This document shows, piece after piece, positions 27,194-39,700 of a DNA stretch of 64,000 nt. Source of the stretch: Bradysia coprophila (Eukaryota > Arthropoda > Insecta > Diptera > Sciaridae); assembly GCF_014529535.1 (NCBI RefSeq), contig NW_023503293.1, positions 7,766,729-7,830,728 of the forward strand, written 5' to 3'. The stretch's first letter is position 1. The number at the start of each line of letters is the position of its first letter. The notes beneath the pieces were generated by a model, which saw nothing but the letters and a program-made list of their open reading frames with translations, was not told where the DNA came from and did not search any database. Both the position numbers and the translations under genes were made by a program.

Positions 27194-28144
27194 GTGAGAG
27201 AGTTGATTTAAATTATTATTTTTCCTTTTGTTACAATTTTTTTATTTCAAAAATAAATCTAAGCACAACCGACATTCCCGTGTTATATGAAAGCATAAAT
27301 AAATCAAAATTTCATTAAAAAGGTTTCGAATTTATTTGGTATATCAACGGAAAAAAGCTAACCGGGCGAAGAGATTAAAGAAAATTTGTTTAAATTTTTG
27401 CTTTATACATTATAATCCGTTTGGATAATTGGATAGCGCTGCGTTTGCTAAAAAAATTTAAATTACATTTCGGATTTTTGGCATTTTTGTTCTCGTTTAA
27501 ATAATATTTTGTGTGTTTTGACAATAAATTTTTGAAAAGAATAGGAAGGCAACTGTTGAATATAATCGGAATGATATACCACTCGCTCATCGAGCCAAGG
27601 TTATATCGAGGATTATATAGACGCAAATCTGCTTTAAGGATTTTTCTTTCTACTTTTTATATTCGACAAATTTAAAATTTAATTGGATTGAGTACTTTCA
27701 TGCCAGAAGATTGTTTGTATCGTCTGAGATAACCTCTTACTGTTTCTTTGTTATTATACACACAAATTGAATTATAACACGTCCTTCATTCGCAAAACGG
27801 CTACATAATACATAAACATAGACACACAAAGAACGGAAATGGGTCTCCAATCTCCATTGTAGAATGTATACAGTTCTTTGCTCCAATTTTATAAATCGAA
27901 TCAGACCATGAGAAATTTTGAATTTTTTTATTTCATTTTGCTACATCAACCACAATCCATGCGAAATAAAAACGTACCACTAACAGCAGGACGCAGACTT
28001 TTTGTTATAGAAAATGTAGTGTCCTATATTTTTGACTAATGTCGCCCTCCTGCCTGGGTTATGTCTGGCCATTTTTAATGGAAACTTTAATGAATGAACC
28101 GACTTCTGTTTCCGAAAAAAAAAACCTAATTTCCAGAACTACTT

Positions 28145-28270
28145 TCATGCAGTGCCTATTTTTGTGAAATAATTTTTTAAAAAATTCTTGAAATTCAAGC
28201 AAATGTTCAAATTAAGAATTTCGAGATTTTTTTTTCGAAATTTTTTACAAATATCCTGAAAATAGGCCCT
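28145..28270. repeat. GCCTATTTT..AAAATAGGCCCTG inverted-end repeat
   Basis: The left end gcctatttttgtgaaat and right end aaaataggccctg are inverse. The interior has gaattt and aaattc words. Same family as 39-217 and 46876-46970. Confidence 0.5.
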
Positions 28271-28980
28271 GCGTACAGTGTTGCTTACTATATTGTCGCT
28301 GTGAAGTTTCATTTCCAATTGAAAACACTTTAAAACCCAGAAATAACATTTAATAAAAATGATAACCGGAGTTGAGTTCCTACTATCATAATCTCTGGTA
28401 TACTTTCAGGTCTTACCTGATTGTTAACGATAGAGACAATTACTAACTAGAATGCAGTTGTGAAGTTTTTTTTAAGTAATTGACCACTTCTTTCAATATA
28501 GTCCAAATTTGCCTTCTATTCTCTCCCCAGCAGTCTAGCATAATTGTAACATTTACTTTTTATCGATATTCAAACAACAGCTGTCTTATGCGTAATACGA
28601 AAGACATACGAATTTTATGCTTTCTGTGATTCGCTCACCTCAAAAACACGAAATTCAAACAATATTTAATTGCGATGTTCCCCAGCAGCACCTGTATAAT
28701 CCACTAGTTAAATGGTTAAATTGATTTCTTTTATTCACAGTGTTGACCAGATTATATGGAAATTATAATCCGATGTGCAATCTGTGTACATACATTGTAT
28801 GTACGTACACACGTCCATTTGAAAACAATACGATAAGACATTGTGTTGTCGATTTATCGAATTTGTTGTACGCTTAATTGGGAGACAGACATACGATGGA
28901 CCAATACGCGTGATGAATATACGAGCTTTTCCCCCCAACGAAAGCCCAAGGGCGATACCTATCTTTTCTATTAAGGTAGA

Positions 28981-29283
28981 ATCCAACAGAGGCAGTGAAA
29001 TTTCAGCATTAATTTGCTTCAGATCTTTTTCACTGATCCATAGACCCAATACAACAGGCATGACCACTCTTTTTCCATGTCAGCTGGAAGATGGCTAAAA
29101 CAATAAAATTAATATCATTCAATCAATGAAAACTGTTCATACTTGTTTAAACGGTTGAAGCTGCTATACGCACGCGCATGGTAGTATTAAGGTAAAGAGA
29201 TATAAACAGTTTTGATTGTGTGGATCAGCTGGAAAACAGCTGAAGCAAATTCATGCTGAAATTTCCCCGCCTCTCACTGTATA
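28981..29283. repeat. Fold-back repeat in the protease intron
   Basis: 28981-29045 is the inverse of 29220-29283. The shared words are ctgaagcaaatt.atgctgaaattt and gatcag. The left arm creates a 110-codon minus-strand frame that looks protein-like but is explained by the repeat. Confidence 0.65.
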
Positions 29284-29660
29284 ATTAAAAACGTTAAACA
29301 AGTCATTTATCGGTGGCTTGATGAGTGACACAATAAACATACACACATTTGACCTCAATAATTATCATTATATTGTGTCATCGTCGTCAACGAATCCAAT
29401 TATCCTCTGATCAAATACTTTGAATATGTTCGTAAAACTGTAATGCTGTTTCATTTTCACTATTGATTTAGGATAAGTAGGATTTACTAGGCCGTGTTAA
29501 GACGAAGCAACGAAGTTTTTAATTGTTTCTTCTTGCTTCAGTTTCGTAGGATATATTAATGATAGTTCCGGGAAATTGAACGCAATCAAAACAATCTTGG
29601 AAAGAGAGACTCCCAGCTTCACGGACCAATTTACCTCATGAAATACCGTTAAAGTTGCAG

Positions 29661-29987
29661 CAATTGAGTTACAAACAATTTTTTTTTTATCGATGGAGAA
29701 CCTAATTATAAGACACTTTGTCTCGTATCATATGCCAAAAAAAGTTAAAACTTTTTTTATAAATCATTTTGAAAGTCACTGAAAACACGAAAATTCGAAT
29801 CGAAATACAAAAATTTTTGATGACATACTGTATTTCTATTCGAATTTTCGTGTTTTTAGTGACTTTCAAAATGATTTATAAAAAAAAGTTTTAACTTTTT
29901 TTGGCAAATGATACGAGACAAAGTGTCTTATAATTAGGTTCTCCATCGATAAAAAATAAAAATAAAAATTTGTTTGTAACTCAATTA
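29661..29987. mobile_element. 327-bp near-perfect palindrome
   Basis: Arms of about 150 bp run from caattgagttacaaacaa to ttgtttgtaactcaatta. They include ctaattataagacactttgt and its inverse acaaagtgtcttataattag, and cgaattttcgtgttttagtg in both senses. The centre is near 29825. It lies inside the long intron before the protease catalytic exons. TSD not resolved. Confidence 0.85.
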
Positions 29988-30119
29988 TTAATTTGTGGTG
30001 ACATATTTCCCGTCAATTTCTATTCACTTCCGCTTCGTCCATTTTCTTTTTCTTTGATGAAACCCCTTCGCCTAGTCCCAAAATAACACAAAATTGAAAC
30101 TCGGAATTAAAGTGAAAAG

Positions 30120-30260
30120 TCTATATTGACCTCGGCCTCGCCTCGGATGAACAAAATTCACACGAATCTATATTGACCTCGCCCTCGCCTCTGATGAACA
30201 AAATTCACACTAATCTATATTGACCTCGCCCTCGCCTCGGATGAACAAAATTCACACGAA
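30120..30260. repeat. Tandem repeat, three 47-bp units
   Basis: Unit start ctatattgacctcg(g/c)cctc recurs at 30121, 30168 and 30215, each followed by gatgaacaaaattcacac. A fourth, isolated copy of the second half is at about 30598-30635. Confidence 0.8.
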
Positions 30261-30424
30261 AACTGGACTTTTCAACATTTCATCCCCTTTCATGTATTTA
30301 TGCTATCGAGTGATAAATGCTTTTTTAGGCACTAGATGTGTGGACAGTATTTCGAGGTCGCACGCTTAGTGTGACAATATACATTCGTTAATTCATTCGA
30401 TTGACAAAATATCGAAACAGCCGA

Positions 30425-30525
30425 TCATCAATATTTTCCAAAAATCAATATCAATTGAATGCTTTATCGATATTATCGATAAATATCGACTGATAAATCG
30501 ATAAATGTTGGCTGTCGACAACCGT
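30425..30525. repeat. TATCGATA-rich inverted repeat
   Basis: The ends acagccgatcatc and atgttggctgt are roughly inverse around repeated atcgataaatatcga words. Similar in style to 47661-48042. Confidence 0.4.
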
Positions 30526-30710
30526 ACTTTTCAATGCTTCAAGCATTATTTCCGACATTACATTCTGTTATACATAACTTGAGTTAAAATAAAAAGTCTC
30601 GGCCTCGCCTCGGATAAACAAAATTCACATGAAAACTCTTTTAACCTTTTCGCCCATTATTGCCTTCCGAAAATGAAAATTTCGCACAAAATTCCACAAA
30701 TCTTATTTAA

Positions 30711-32379
<1,669 letters not shown>

Positions 32380-33176
32380 AGTGGATGGGATGTGGGCATT
32401 GTCGACAGTGTGCGGTGTAAATTAATCAAACGAAATGTGATAATTTGATGTATTAATAATAATGGTTTTTAAGCTCGGTGTTTCATTTGTTGTTGTCCTG
32501 TGTGAATCCCATTAAAAAAGAACCTCCCGTTAAAAGCCCATAAACCGTTCTTAACATGGAAGGGCATTTGGCAGAGAAAAAAGTTTTTCTTTTATATAGA
32601 CGAAAAGTATGGAGCAAAACGTTTACGATGCATGACCTGACCCAAATATGAATGTAAAATTTATCGCGTTGCACTGCCGTAAATAATTTTCAATTTTCAA
32701 TGATACTTTCGAGTTTCATTGTGAAGCATCTCCGTCGGTCCGCATTTAATATTACAGCACTTCTAAAATGTACTGCATTCAATAAGAAGTATAAGAAATG
32801 GAGTGGCTCTCATAGAATTCATTTCGATTGAGAGAAAATAAAAATTGAAGTGATAAACGGATGTGTACGGATAAAAAGCTCAAAGCTCATTTTCAGAAAC
32901 AGAACGAAAAAAAAAAACGGAAACAGCACAGACACAGTACGTCCGAATTGTAGAATTTTTTTTTTCGAAAATTGGTTTCGTCCCTGCCATCTGGTTGACG
33001 ATGGAAATTGCAAAGCTTTTTCTTTGCATTTCTGTTCATCGAAATTTGTTTCCTGAACTTTTACTACAACTGCAAGATACAGTCCGCAAGAGAACACTAG
33101 AAAGAGGTCATAAATTATTTTTGTCGTCATTGTTATAACTGATGACTAGCCGTTTCTATAGAGTAAATTTTCTTAA

Positions 33177-33579
33177 GAGGCATCGATGCTTTTCTGAATG
33201 AAAAGCATACATTAGGGCGGTTTTTAAATACTGGATTTTAGTTTACTTTTGATGATATCTTTACACCAGAATTAATTTTCAAAAATGTACGACAGCAATT
33301 AAGACCACGAATGTGTCAGCCTTCAAAAGAAAATAGTTTTGGTTGTCGCAGTTTGACTAGCACTGAAATTTAGCATTTTATGAAAATTTCGTTATACTTC
33401 GCGTTTCTGAGAGCCGGTCAAATGACTACAACCAAAACTAATTTTTATTAAGGCTACCGCATTCGTGGTCGTTATTGCGGTTGTAAATTTTTTGAAAAGG
33501 GTTCTGATGAAAAGATATCAAAAATGAAATACAAGACACGCAAATGTATGCCACAATTCTAGCTAAGCTCCCATGTCTC
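33177..33579. mobile_element. TTAA-bounded palindromic element, copy C
   Basis: Bounded by TTAA at 33173-33176 and 33580-33583. The outer end is GAGGCATCGATGC and the inner end ..CATGTCTC. Long arms: gaccacgaatgtgtcagcct pairs with ggctaccgcattcgtggtc, and gtttgactagcactga pairs imperfectly with gagagccggtcaaatgac. 403 bp, non-coding. Confidence 0.8.
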
Positions 33580-33716
33580 TTAATTCATGCTCTCTTTTAG
33601 TAGATTTTCGGTTCTGCTGGGTAGTTTCAAATGATTGGAAAAAGTGAAGATCACGTAAAACCTCGACAGGGAGCAGGTCAACTGTTTTGATGGACATATG
33701 ATGCGGCATTTATTAA

Positions 33717-34172
33717 GAGGCATGTATACTGAAGCGCTGAAACCAGAGTCTACATTTGGGCGTTTCATATTGCAGTTTCGCTGATATTTTTTGACGAAAA
33801 TCCTTTTTGAAAAATGTAAACGGACAATAACCACCACAAAATTAGCTTTCAATGAAAAAACGATTTGTTTGTGGCAGTTTTACCAGTTTCGAGAGTGTCA
33901 ACAATTTGCCTTAATTTGAATAAAATGTTGAGAGACTTTCAAACTGCCACAAAAAAAAATCGATTTTTCATTGAAAGCATCCTAAAATTTCATGGGTATC
34001 CTGATTGTATCTTTTGGATGCAAAATTAAGTACGGTTAGTGCAAAACAGCGTCCTTGTGGTGGTTTTTCCGATTTTATCATTTTTCAAAAATGATTTTTC
34101 TTAAAAAGATATCAGCGATATCACCTTATCAAATGTCCTAATGTAGGCTTTTCAATAAAGTATCCACTCATC
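33717..34172. mobile_element. TTAA-bounded palindromic element, copy D
   Basis: Bounded by TTAA at 33713-33716 and 34173-34176. Arms: gctttcaatgaaaaaacgat pairs with atcgatttttcattgaaagc, and tttgtggcagttt with aaactgccacaaa. 456 bp, diverged from copy C. Confidence 0.75.
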
Positions 34173-34200
34173 TTAAACCATTGACCGTAAGATGGAAAAC

Positions 34201-36005
34201 CAGGCCTCTCACTCTAATTCCGGACTCCTTATTAAGGAATTAAGGAGGTTTCAGCTCAAAAATAAGGAGAAATAAGGAAATTGTTAATTGAAATTAAGGA
34301 AAAATAAGGAGAAAGATACAAATTTTTCAACTTAAAATTTTCGCTATTTTACAAATTTAACGAATTTGTCATGAACTGTAACAATACTCTCTCTAGCAAC
34401 CAAACTCTCAGCTCTCTGTGCCAAATTCACACCTTATTTCTTTGTATTCTACAAACACTATTCTACATTTTGACTGACTACGCTGTAATCTAAATGTAAA
34501 TTCCAAAGGCGACTGGATTCTTTCACCACCTTAAGAGGTTCCGAGCATACGCTGAAATTGTAGCATACATTTGTGCGTTTCGAAATTTTTGATCGCTAAT
34601 ATCTTTTTACGAGAGCCCTTATTGAAAAATGTACGACCACATTTTCAAGTAAAAATATGTCAGCTTTGAATAAAAAATAAAATTGTCTGTGAAAGTTTCA
34701 TGTGCTTTAAGAAAACTGTACCGGTGCATCAAATTTGCATCTAAGGTACACTTTTCTCAAAGAACATGGAACTTTCACAGACAATTTTATTTTTTATTCA
34801 AAGCTGATATATTTTTACTCGAAAATGTGGTCGTACATTTTTTAAAAGGGGCTCTCGTAAAAAGATATCAGCGATCAAAAATTTCGAAACGCAGAAATGT
34901 AGGCTACAATTTCAGCGTACGCTCGGAAGCTCTTAAAAAAAGCAGTTTGTTTGCTAGAGAGGGTATTGACTGTAAGTGTCTGTTCGAAAAGTACAAAATA
35001 GGTTTTTCATGTTTTTTGAAGTGTACCGAGTTTACTCGACTTCGAGCAACGAAAATTGATATTTATCGAACCAAATAGGGCGTGTATGGTATCGTTCGAA
35101 AGTTTAGTAGTCTATAGACTAAAGATTGCAATCAATATTTGCACATATCAATTTGATTAGCAGAGGCTTTAGGTTCGAACTGTTTCACGGATTTTTTTTT
35201 ATATATTTTGTCCGACACCTTCTGATGGGTTGGGATGAATACGTTCAGCAGATTTTTATCTAAGAAATCCTGCTGAAAGCTTACTTGAGTCACTTATTGT
35301 AATGGAAAACTCAGTAGGCACTATGCTACTAAGCTTGCAATAGAACAAACAGTCATGGGGTTTTATTTCCATATGATGCAATTGTCCACTTTTTTGTTAT
35401 GGGTAAGTTTCGCAGAAATCTTTTATTGCAAGCCTCCAATTTCGATTGAAGATCGACCTTATTTTCGAATATAAGTTCCTAAGGTTAATCGGTACTAACC
35501 GGTGATCATAACCAACATTTGTGTCTCTTGCTTCAATTATATCGAAAAAAAATTGCAACCCCTTTTTGAGGGAATGCCATTTACTTTGGCTTGGCCTCTA
35601 TAAGTCCGAAAATAAGAAATTTAAAAAAAATGTGAAACAGTTTCTTTTAGAATTGAAAGGCGCATAAATGAGTAATTCCATTCCATTTTAAAAACCTTTG
35701 TATTATAAGTGATACTCGAGAAGGAAACCACAGAAAAACATGGTAAGTCCAGTAAATCAATCATATTGGAATGACAATGCGCCACCACTTCACTTTTCTA
35801 TTAGAGTTCTTTGTGTTAAATAATAAAAGTAATTTTAAAATCAATGTTTGCCGCGCAGCGATTTTTTTTTATTAATTTTTGATTTTCTGTCAGTAAAATT
35901 TGCGAAAATTAAGGAAAATAAGGATTTTTTACCAAATAAGGAGGAATAAGGAGGTTTTCATAAAAATAAGGAAAATCAAGGAAATAAGGAGGTGTGAGAG
36001 GCCTG
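34201..36005. mobile_element. Non-autonomous hAT transposon, 1.8 kb
   Basis: The termini CAGGCCTCTCAC and GTGAGAGGCCTG are perfect inverses. They are flanked by a perfect 8-bp duplication TGGAAAAC (34193-34200 and 36006-36013). Subterminal clusters of aaataaggagg-like words occur at both ends, a usual binding-site pattern for hAT elements. It contains palindrome copy E (34535-34932). No transposase domain can be read, so it is probably mobilised in trans or dead. Confidence 0.92.
34535..34932. mobile_element. TTAA-bounded palindromic element, copy E, inside a hAT
   Basis: Bounded by TTAA at 34531-34534 and 34933-34936. Arms run from GAGGTTCCGAGCATACGCTG to CAGCGTACGCTCGGAAGCTC. The pair attgtctgtgaaagtttcatg and catggaactttcacagacaat is nearly exact. 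398 bp. It inserted into, or was carried by, the surrounding hAT. Confidence 0.85.
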
Positions 36006-36013
36006 TGGAAAAC

Positions 36014-36702
36014 TCTTTAGCTCGTTCATTCATTAAAATTGTGTGCCTGTTGTTCAAATTAAAATAAATAAATAATAAATACCAATTCCATCATTTCCCA
36101 ATATCACGCAGTATTTGTCTTTCAACTTCTCTTCGGCTCATCCCACCCTCAACATGTACGGTCTCTGTTTTCTATTAGTCAGTAGGAGCATTACATTTGA
36201 TTGAACAGTAGCGTTAAAAGTCCAAGCTAATGCAATGGTCAATGGTACAGCATTGGTTTAATGTTAACGATGAACAAAATAAAAAGAATTCGATTGTTTG
36301 AAAAGTTTAACTAAATTTCACTAAAATTCACTAACTTTAGTGGAATTTAGTGAAACTCGTCGTTAATATTAGGCCATGGCTCCAACATTTACGTGCTAGG
36401 TTGAAAACGACCTTTGATAAATTTCAACAGAGACTTTTGACCTCAACTCAGCGATATTTGACTTTCCGTTTACTCTATTCACTACACTCCAATCATCTGA
36501 ACAGTAGACTTTTTGGTCAATTCATAAGATAGTTCTTAGGATAAAAGGCTTGACTCCATTGTATTTGTGATCAACTGCAGCCAGAGACAATGCGGCCTTG
36601 CCAATTAGCAAAGAAAAAACACCGACGAGTGAATTTGATTCATTTTAATTGAACAACAAAACAAATCATCGCAAATTAACCATACAAAAAGTGATTGAGA
36701 AT
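36014..36702. other. Nup205 3' flank
   Basis: Between the hAT TSD and the Nup205 stop codon. Presumably includes the Nup205 3' UTR (minus strand). No clear TTTATT was found close to the stop. Confidence 0.4.
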
Positions 36703-39700
36703 TCAAACTGGTACAAAAGTTATCAGCCGTTTGATGCGTCGCAGCAATGCCTCCACGAATCCTTTGCACGAAACTGAATCGTTCTAATTAGGAAAAGAAA
36801 CAAAAAGTGTTTTCAGTAAAGTGGTCTTGATGGCAGAGTATTCAGACGGGAATTCATCTATAAACCGTCACATGCACAAGATATAAGAAATGGTAAGCGA
36901 CGAAGACTCAAAGTTCATTGGTAAATTACACACGCACCCAAGGAAGCGAAGAGGTGTTATCGAAAATAGTACACACATCGTCGATATCTTCCTGGAAAGC
37001 CTGAGACTCATCATCTTTCGCGTAAGTAATTTACGAATGGTCCCCCATCGTCACGTTATTCCTAACCCGATAACTTTCAACTGACCTGTTCCATTGCTAC
37101 CAATCGCTGGCAAAACGTTTCATTAAACACCTGAATCAACGACTTCCTCAGCACGGCAATATCGTCTGACGTGATTTTCCATCCGGCATCGATGGGTGAG
37201 ATGATCGTTTTTCGGCCGATGGAATTCATTTGGATTGAATTCACCGATATGGCACGTAACATGTAAAAGTCGCAGTGTGTCCACAGCAGATACAGACAGT
37301 GTTCGGTGAGAAAGATGCACAAATTCAGTTCAGTTCGTTTGTTGGACAGCATTTCGGTGATACGGTCGTATTGTGATTGATCTGGGAAATGGGCAGACAT
37401 TGAAATTTCAATAAATAAAATCCTCCCAAGTGGTCTCTCAATGCCTTACTTTTCGAATCTAGACATAGCGTCGGCAATGAATTTCTCTGTTGTACCAATG
37501 CGTCGTAGCTCTGTTTCACTCGATTGAAATACTCAACGGACGCTTTCAGTTGATTGACAACAATTCCGATGCTTGGCAATATTTCTAGGGATCCGGATTG
37601 CGTTTCGTTTCTTCCGATGACAAAAAAAAATTGTTTCATTCAATGCGCTATCGACAATTATGGACGTGACTTCAAAAATGTATACCTTTGCAGTCCTTCG
37701 TTCACGCTAGGCGAAAATAAAATGCCTGTCGTCCGATGATCGGCACTGTGATTAGCTATTGCATTCCTGGCGTACAAAGCCAAATTCGAAGCGATTTGCA
37801 GGAAATATTTGATGTTCTGCGATCGGTCGCTGTCGGCTGTTTGATATCTGAAATGAGTTGTGCATTTGAAATGAATGTCCTACCGTCGTGTGTAACCACT
37901 GGCTGTTCATTATACTCACATCGTGCTGTCCGCCTTATTAATTTCCTTAAACGACGCCTCGGACAGTATAAACCTTGGGAACAAGCTCATCATCAACTTC
38001 TGCAAACGATACAAATAGGCGCCCAGCTCCTGATGCGGAGTGTTCGATTCAGCCAGTAACATTTCCTGATTGGCCGTCCGTGCAATAAGCCCAGTAATTG
38101 CTGACAATTCTTGCAACAAACAGACATTTAGGAACGGTGTCCCTGTCCGGAGCACGATTTCGATCATGTCGCCGTGCGAATAGAGGAAATGAAGCACTTG
38201 GGTGATGGCTGACTGATTTTCCGGGCCCAGTGTGGACAGCACAACATCGCATATATTCAGAGCGGCCAATAGAATTTGCTGGTAACGTATCTCAACGGGT
38301 GGAATGAACGATGAACTGTTGTCGATCTGATACTGGTTGACCTGGAAATCGGGATGCATGTCGTAGACTTTCATCGATGACAGTACATTCAACGTTTTGT
38401 GCTCGAGTAGTAGTTCGGCACCGATATGAACACTTGCCACCCGTCCCAGTATAGCCATCTTTGATTCGTACACGTACAACGCTTTCATGTTGTCGGGCAT
38501 CGTTTCCAGTATGCGACACAGTTGATTATCCGTTTTCATCAAACTGTCCACCAAATGGGCGAGATAGCCGCGCCGCGAAATGAATTGAATGTAATTGACC
38601 ATCATGTCCATTTCCAGCAGAATGTCGATGCACGACAGGGCCAACATTTTACAAACATCATGACCAGTTGTGCAATCATGACAAAGGATGTCGATGATCT
38701 TGTCGCCGACGGATGCGAACACCTCAGCAGCCATTTGACTGTCATTAACATTGTCTTCGTAATCGGAATGGGCAGTTGCCTTGGAAATGGATTTGTCTAG
38801 CCGGGACACATAGCTGGATGGATGAAATGAAACGGTTTACCATCTAACGTCGCAATCGACTCCAAATCAATACTCACTCCTCTCCGCACACTTCAGAATC
38901 ACTTTTCCTTTGCTTCAGTTTGATGATCTGCATGAAATTCAGTAAGGCAGCGTACAGATTCACTTTTAACTTTTGCGACGACACTCCACTGATCAGTATC
39001 CATTCGACAATGTTTTTCAGAATGTATTTCAAGCTCAGCGAATTGGTTTTCGCTGAATAGCTGGTCTGCGCAAATTGTCCCAACAAATGATTGCTACCCA
39101 GCAGCGAAAAGGAGATTCCACTGATTGGTTCCGATGAATTGGCTACGATCGAAATGGTTCGGATTAACATTAGGATCCGACAAAATGTCTGTGTCATCAA
39201 TCTTACCAAAGTCGGTGCCACTGTTCAGTTGAGTGTAACAGTGTCGCAAGATGACAAGTAATTGCAGTACGGAAGCTGATGCCAGATTCGACAGTTCGGG
39301 CATGATTTGAAGCGGAACGATTTTGTTGAGCAAAACTTGAAGAATTTCCAAAATCAGTCCACGTTGCACCTCGTACGATAAGATGAATGCCGGTGCCACG
39401 ATGAACAGCGTTTCGATTACCATTCCCCAAGCTTCCAGAAAGTTACTCGACGCTGCGCTCAAGTTTTTCTGTTCATTCACACTGAGCGCATACTTCATCA
39501 TCGCCTCGATTTCCTGTAAAATCAATTGCCGTTGACCGGACGCAATTGTGGTCGGAACGGTGCTCAATTCATCGCGTAAAATTTCGTGCAATTTCTTTAT
39601 ATTGATCAGCTTCGGTCCGGAACCGGTGCTAAACTCGCAGCTCTGCAACAGTTGTGCGATTCGCGAATTGTCAAAGAAATCCCATTTCGGTTGATCGACG

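Noticed and set aside
28735..29067. 110-codon minus-strand frame that looked like a gene
   Set aside because: Its centre is one arm of the fold-back repeat 28981-29283, so it is explained as repeat sequence.
34683..35078. 131-codon frame inside the hAT at 34201
   Set aside because: Lies in the palindrome arm and has no transposase motif; a by-product of the inverted repeat.
39094..39206. Apparent frameshift in Nup205 where two frames overlap
   Set aside because: Explained by a 64-bp intron (39143-39206) with gtaaga donor and gtag acceptor that joins the frames in phase.
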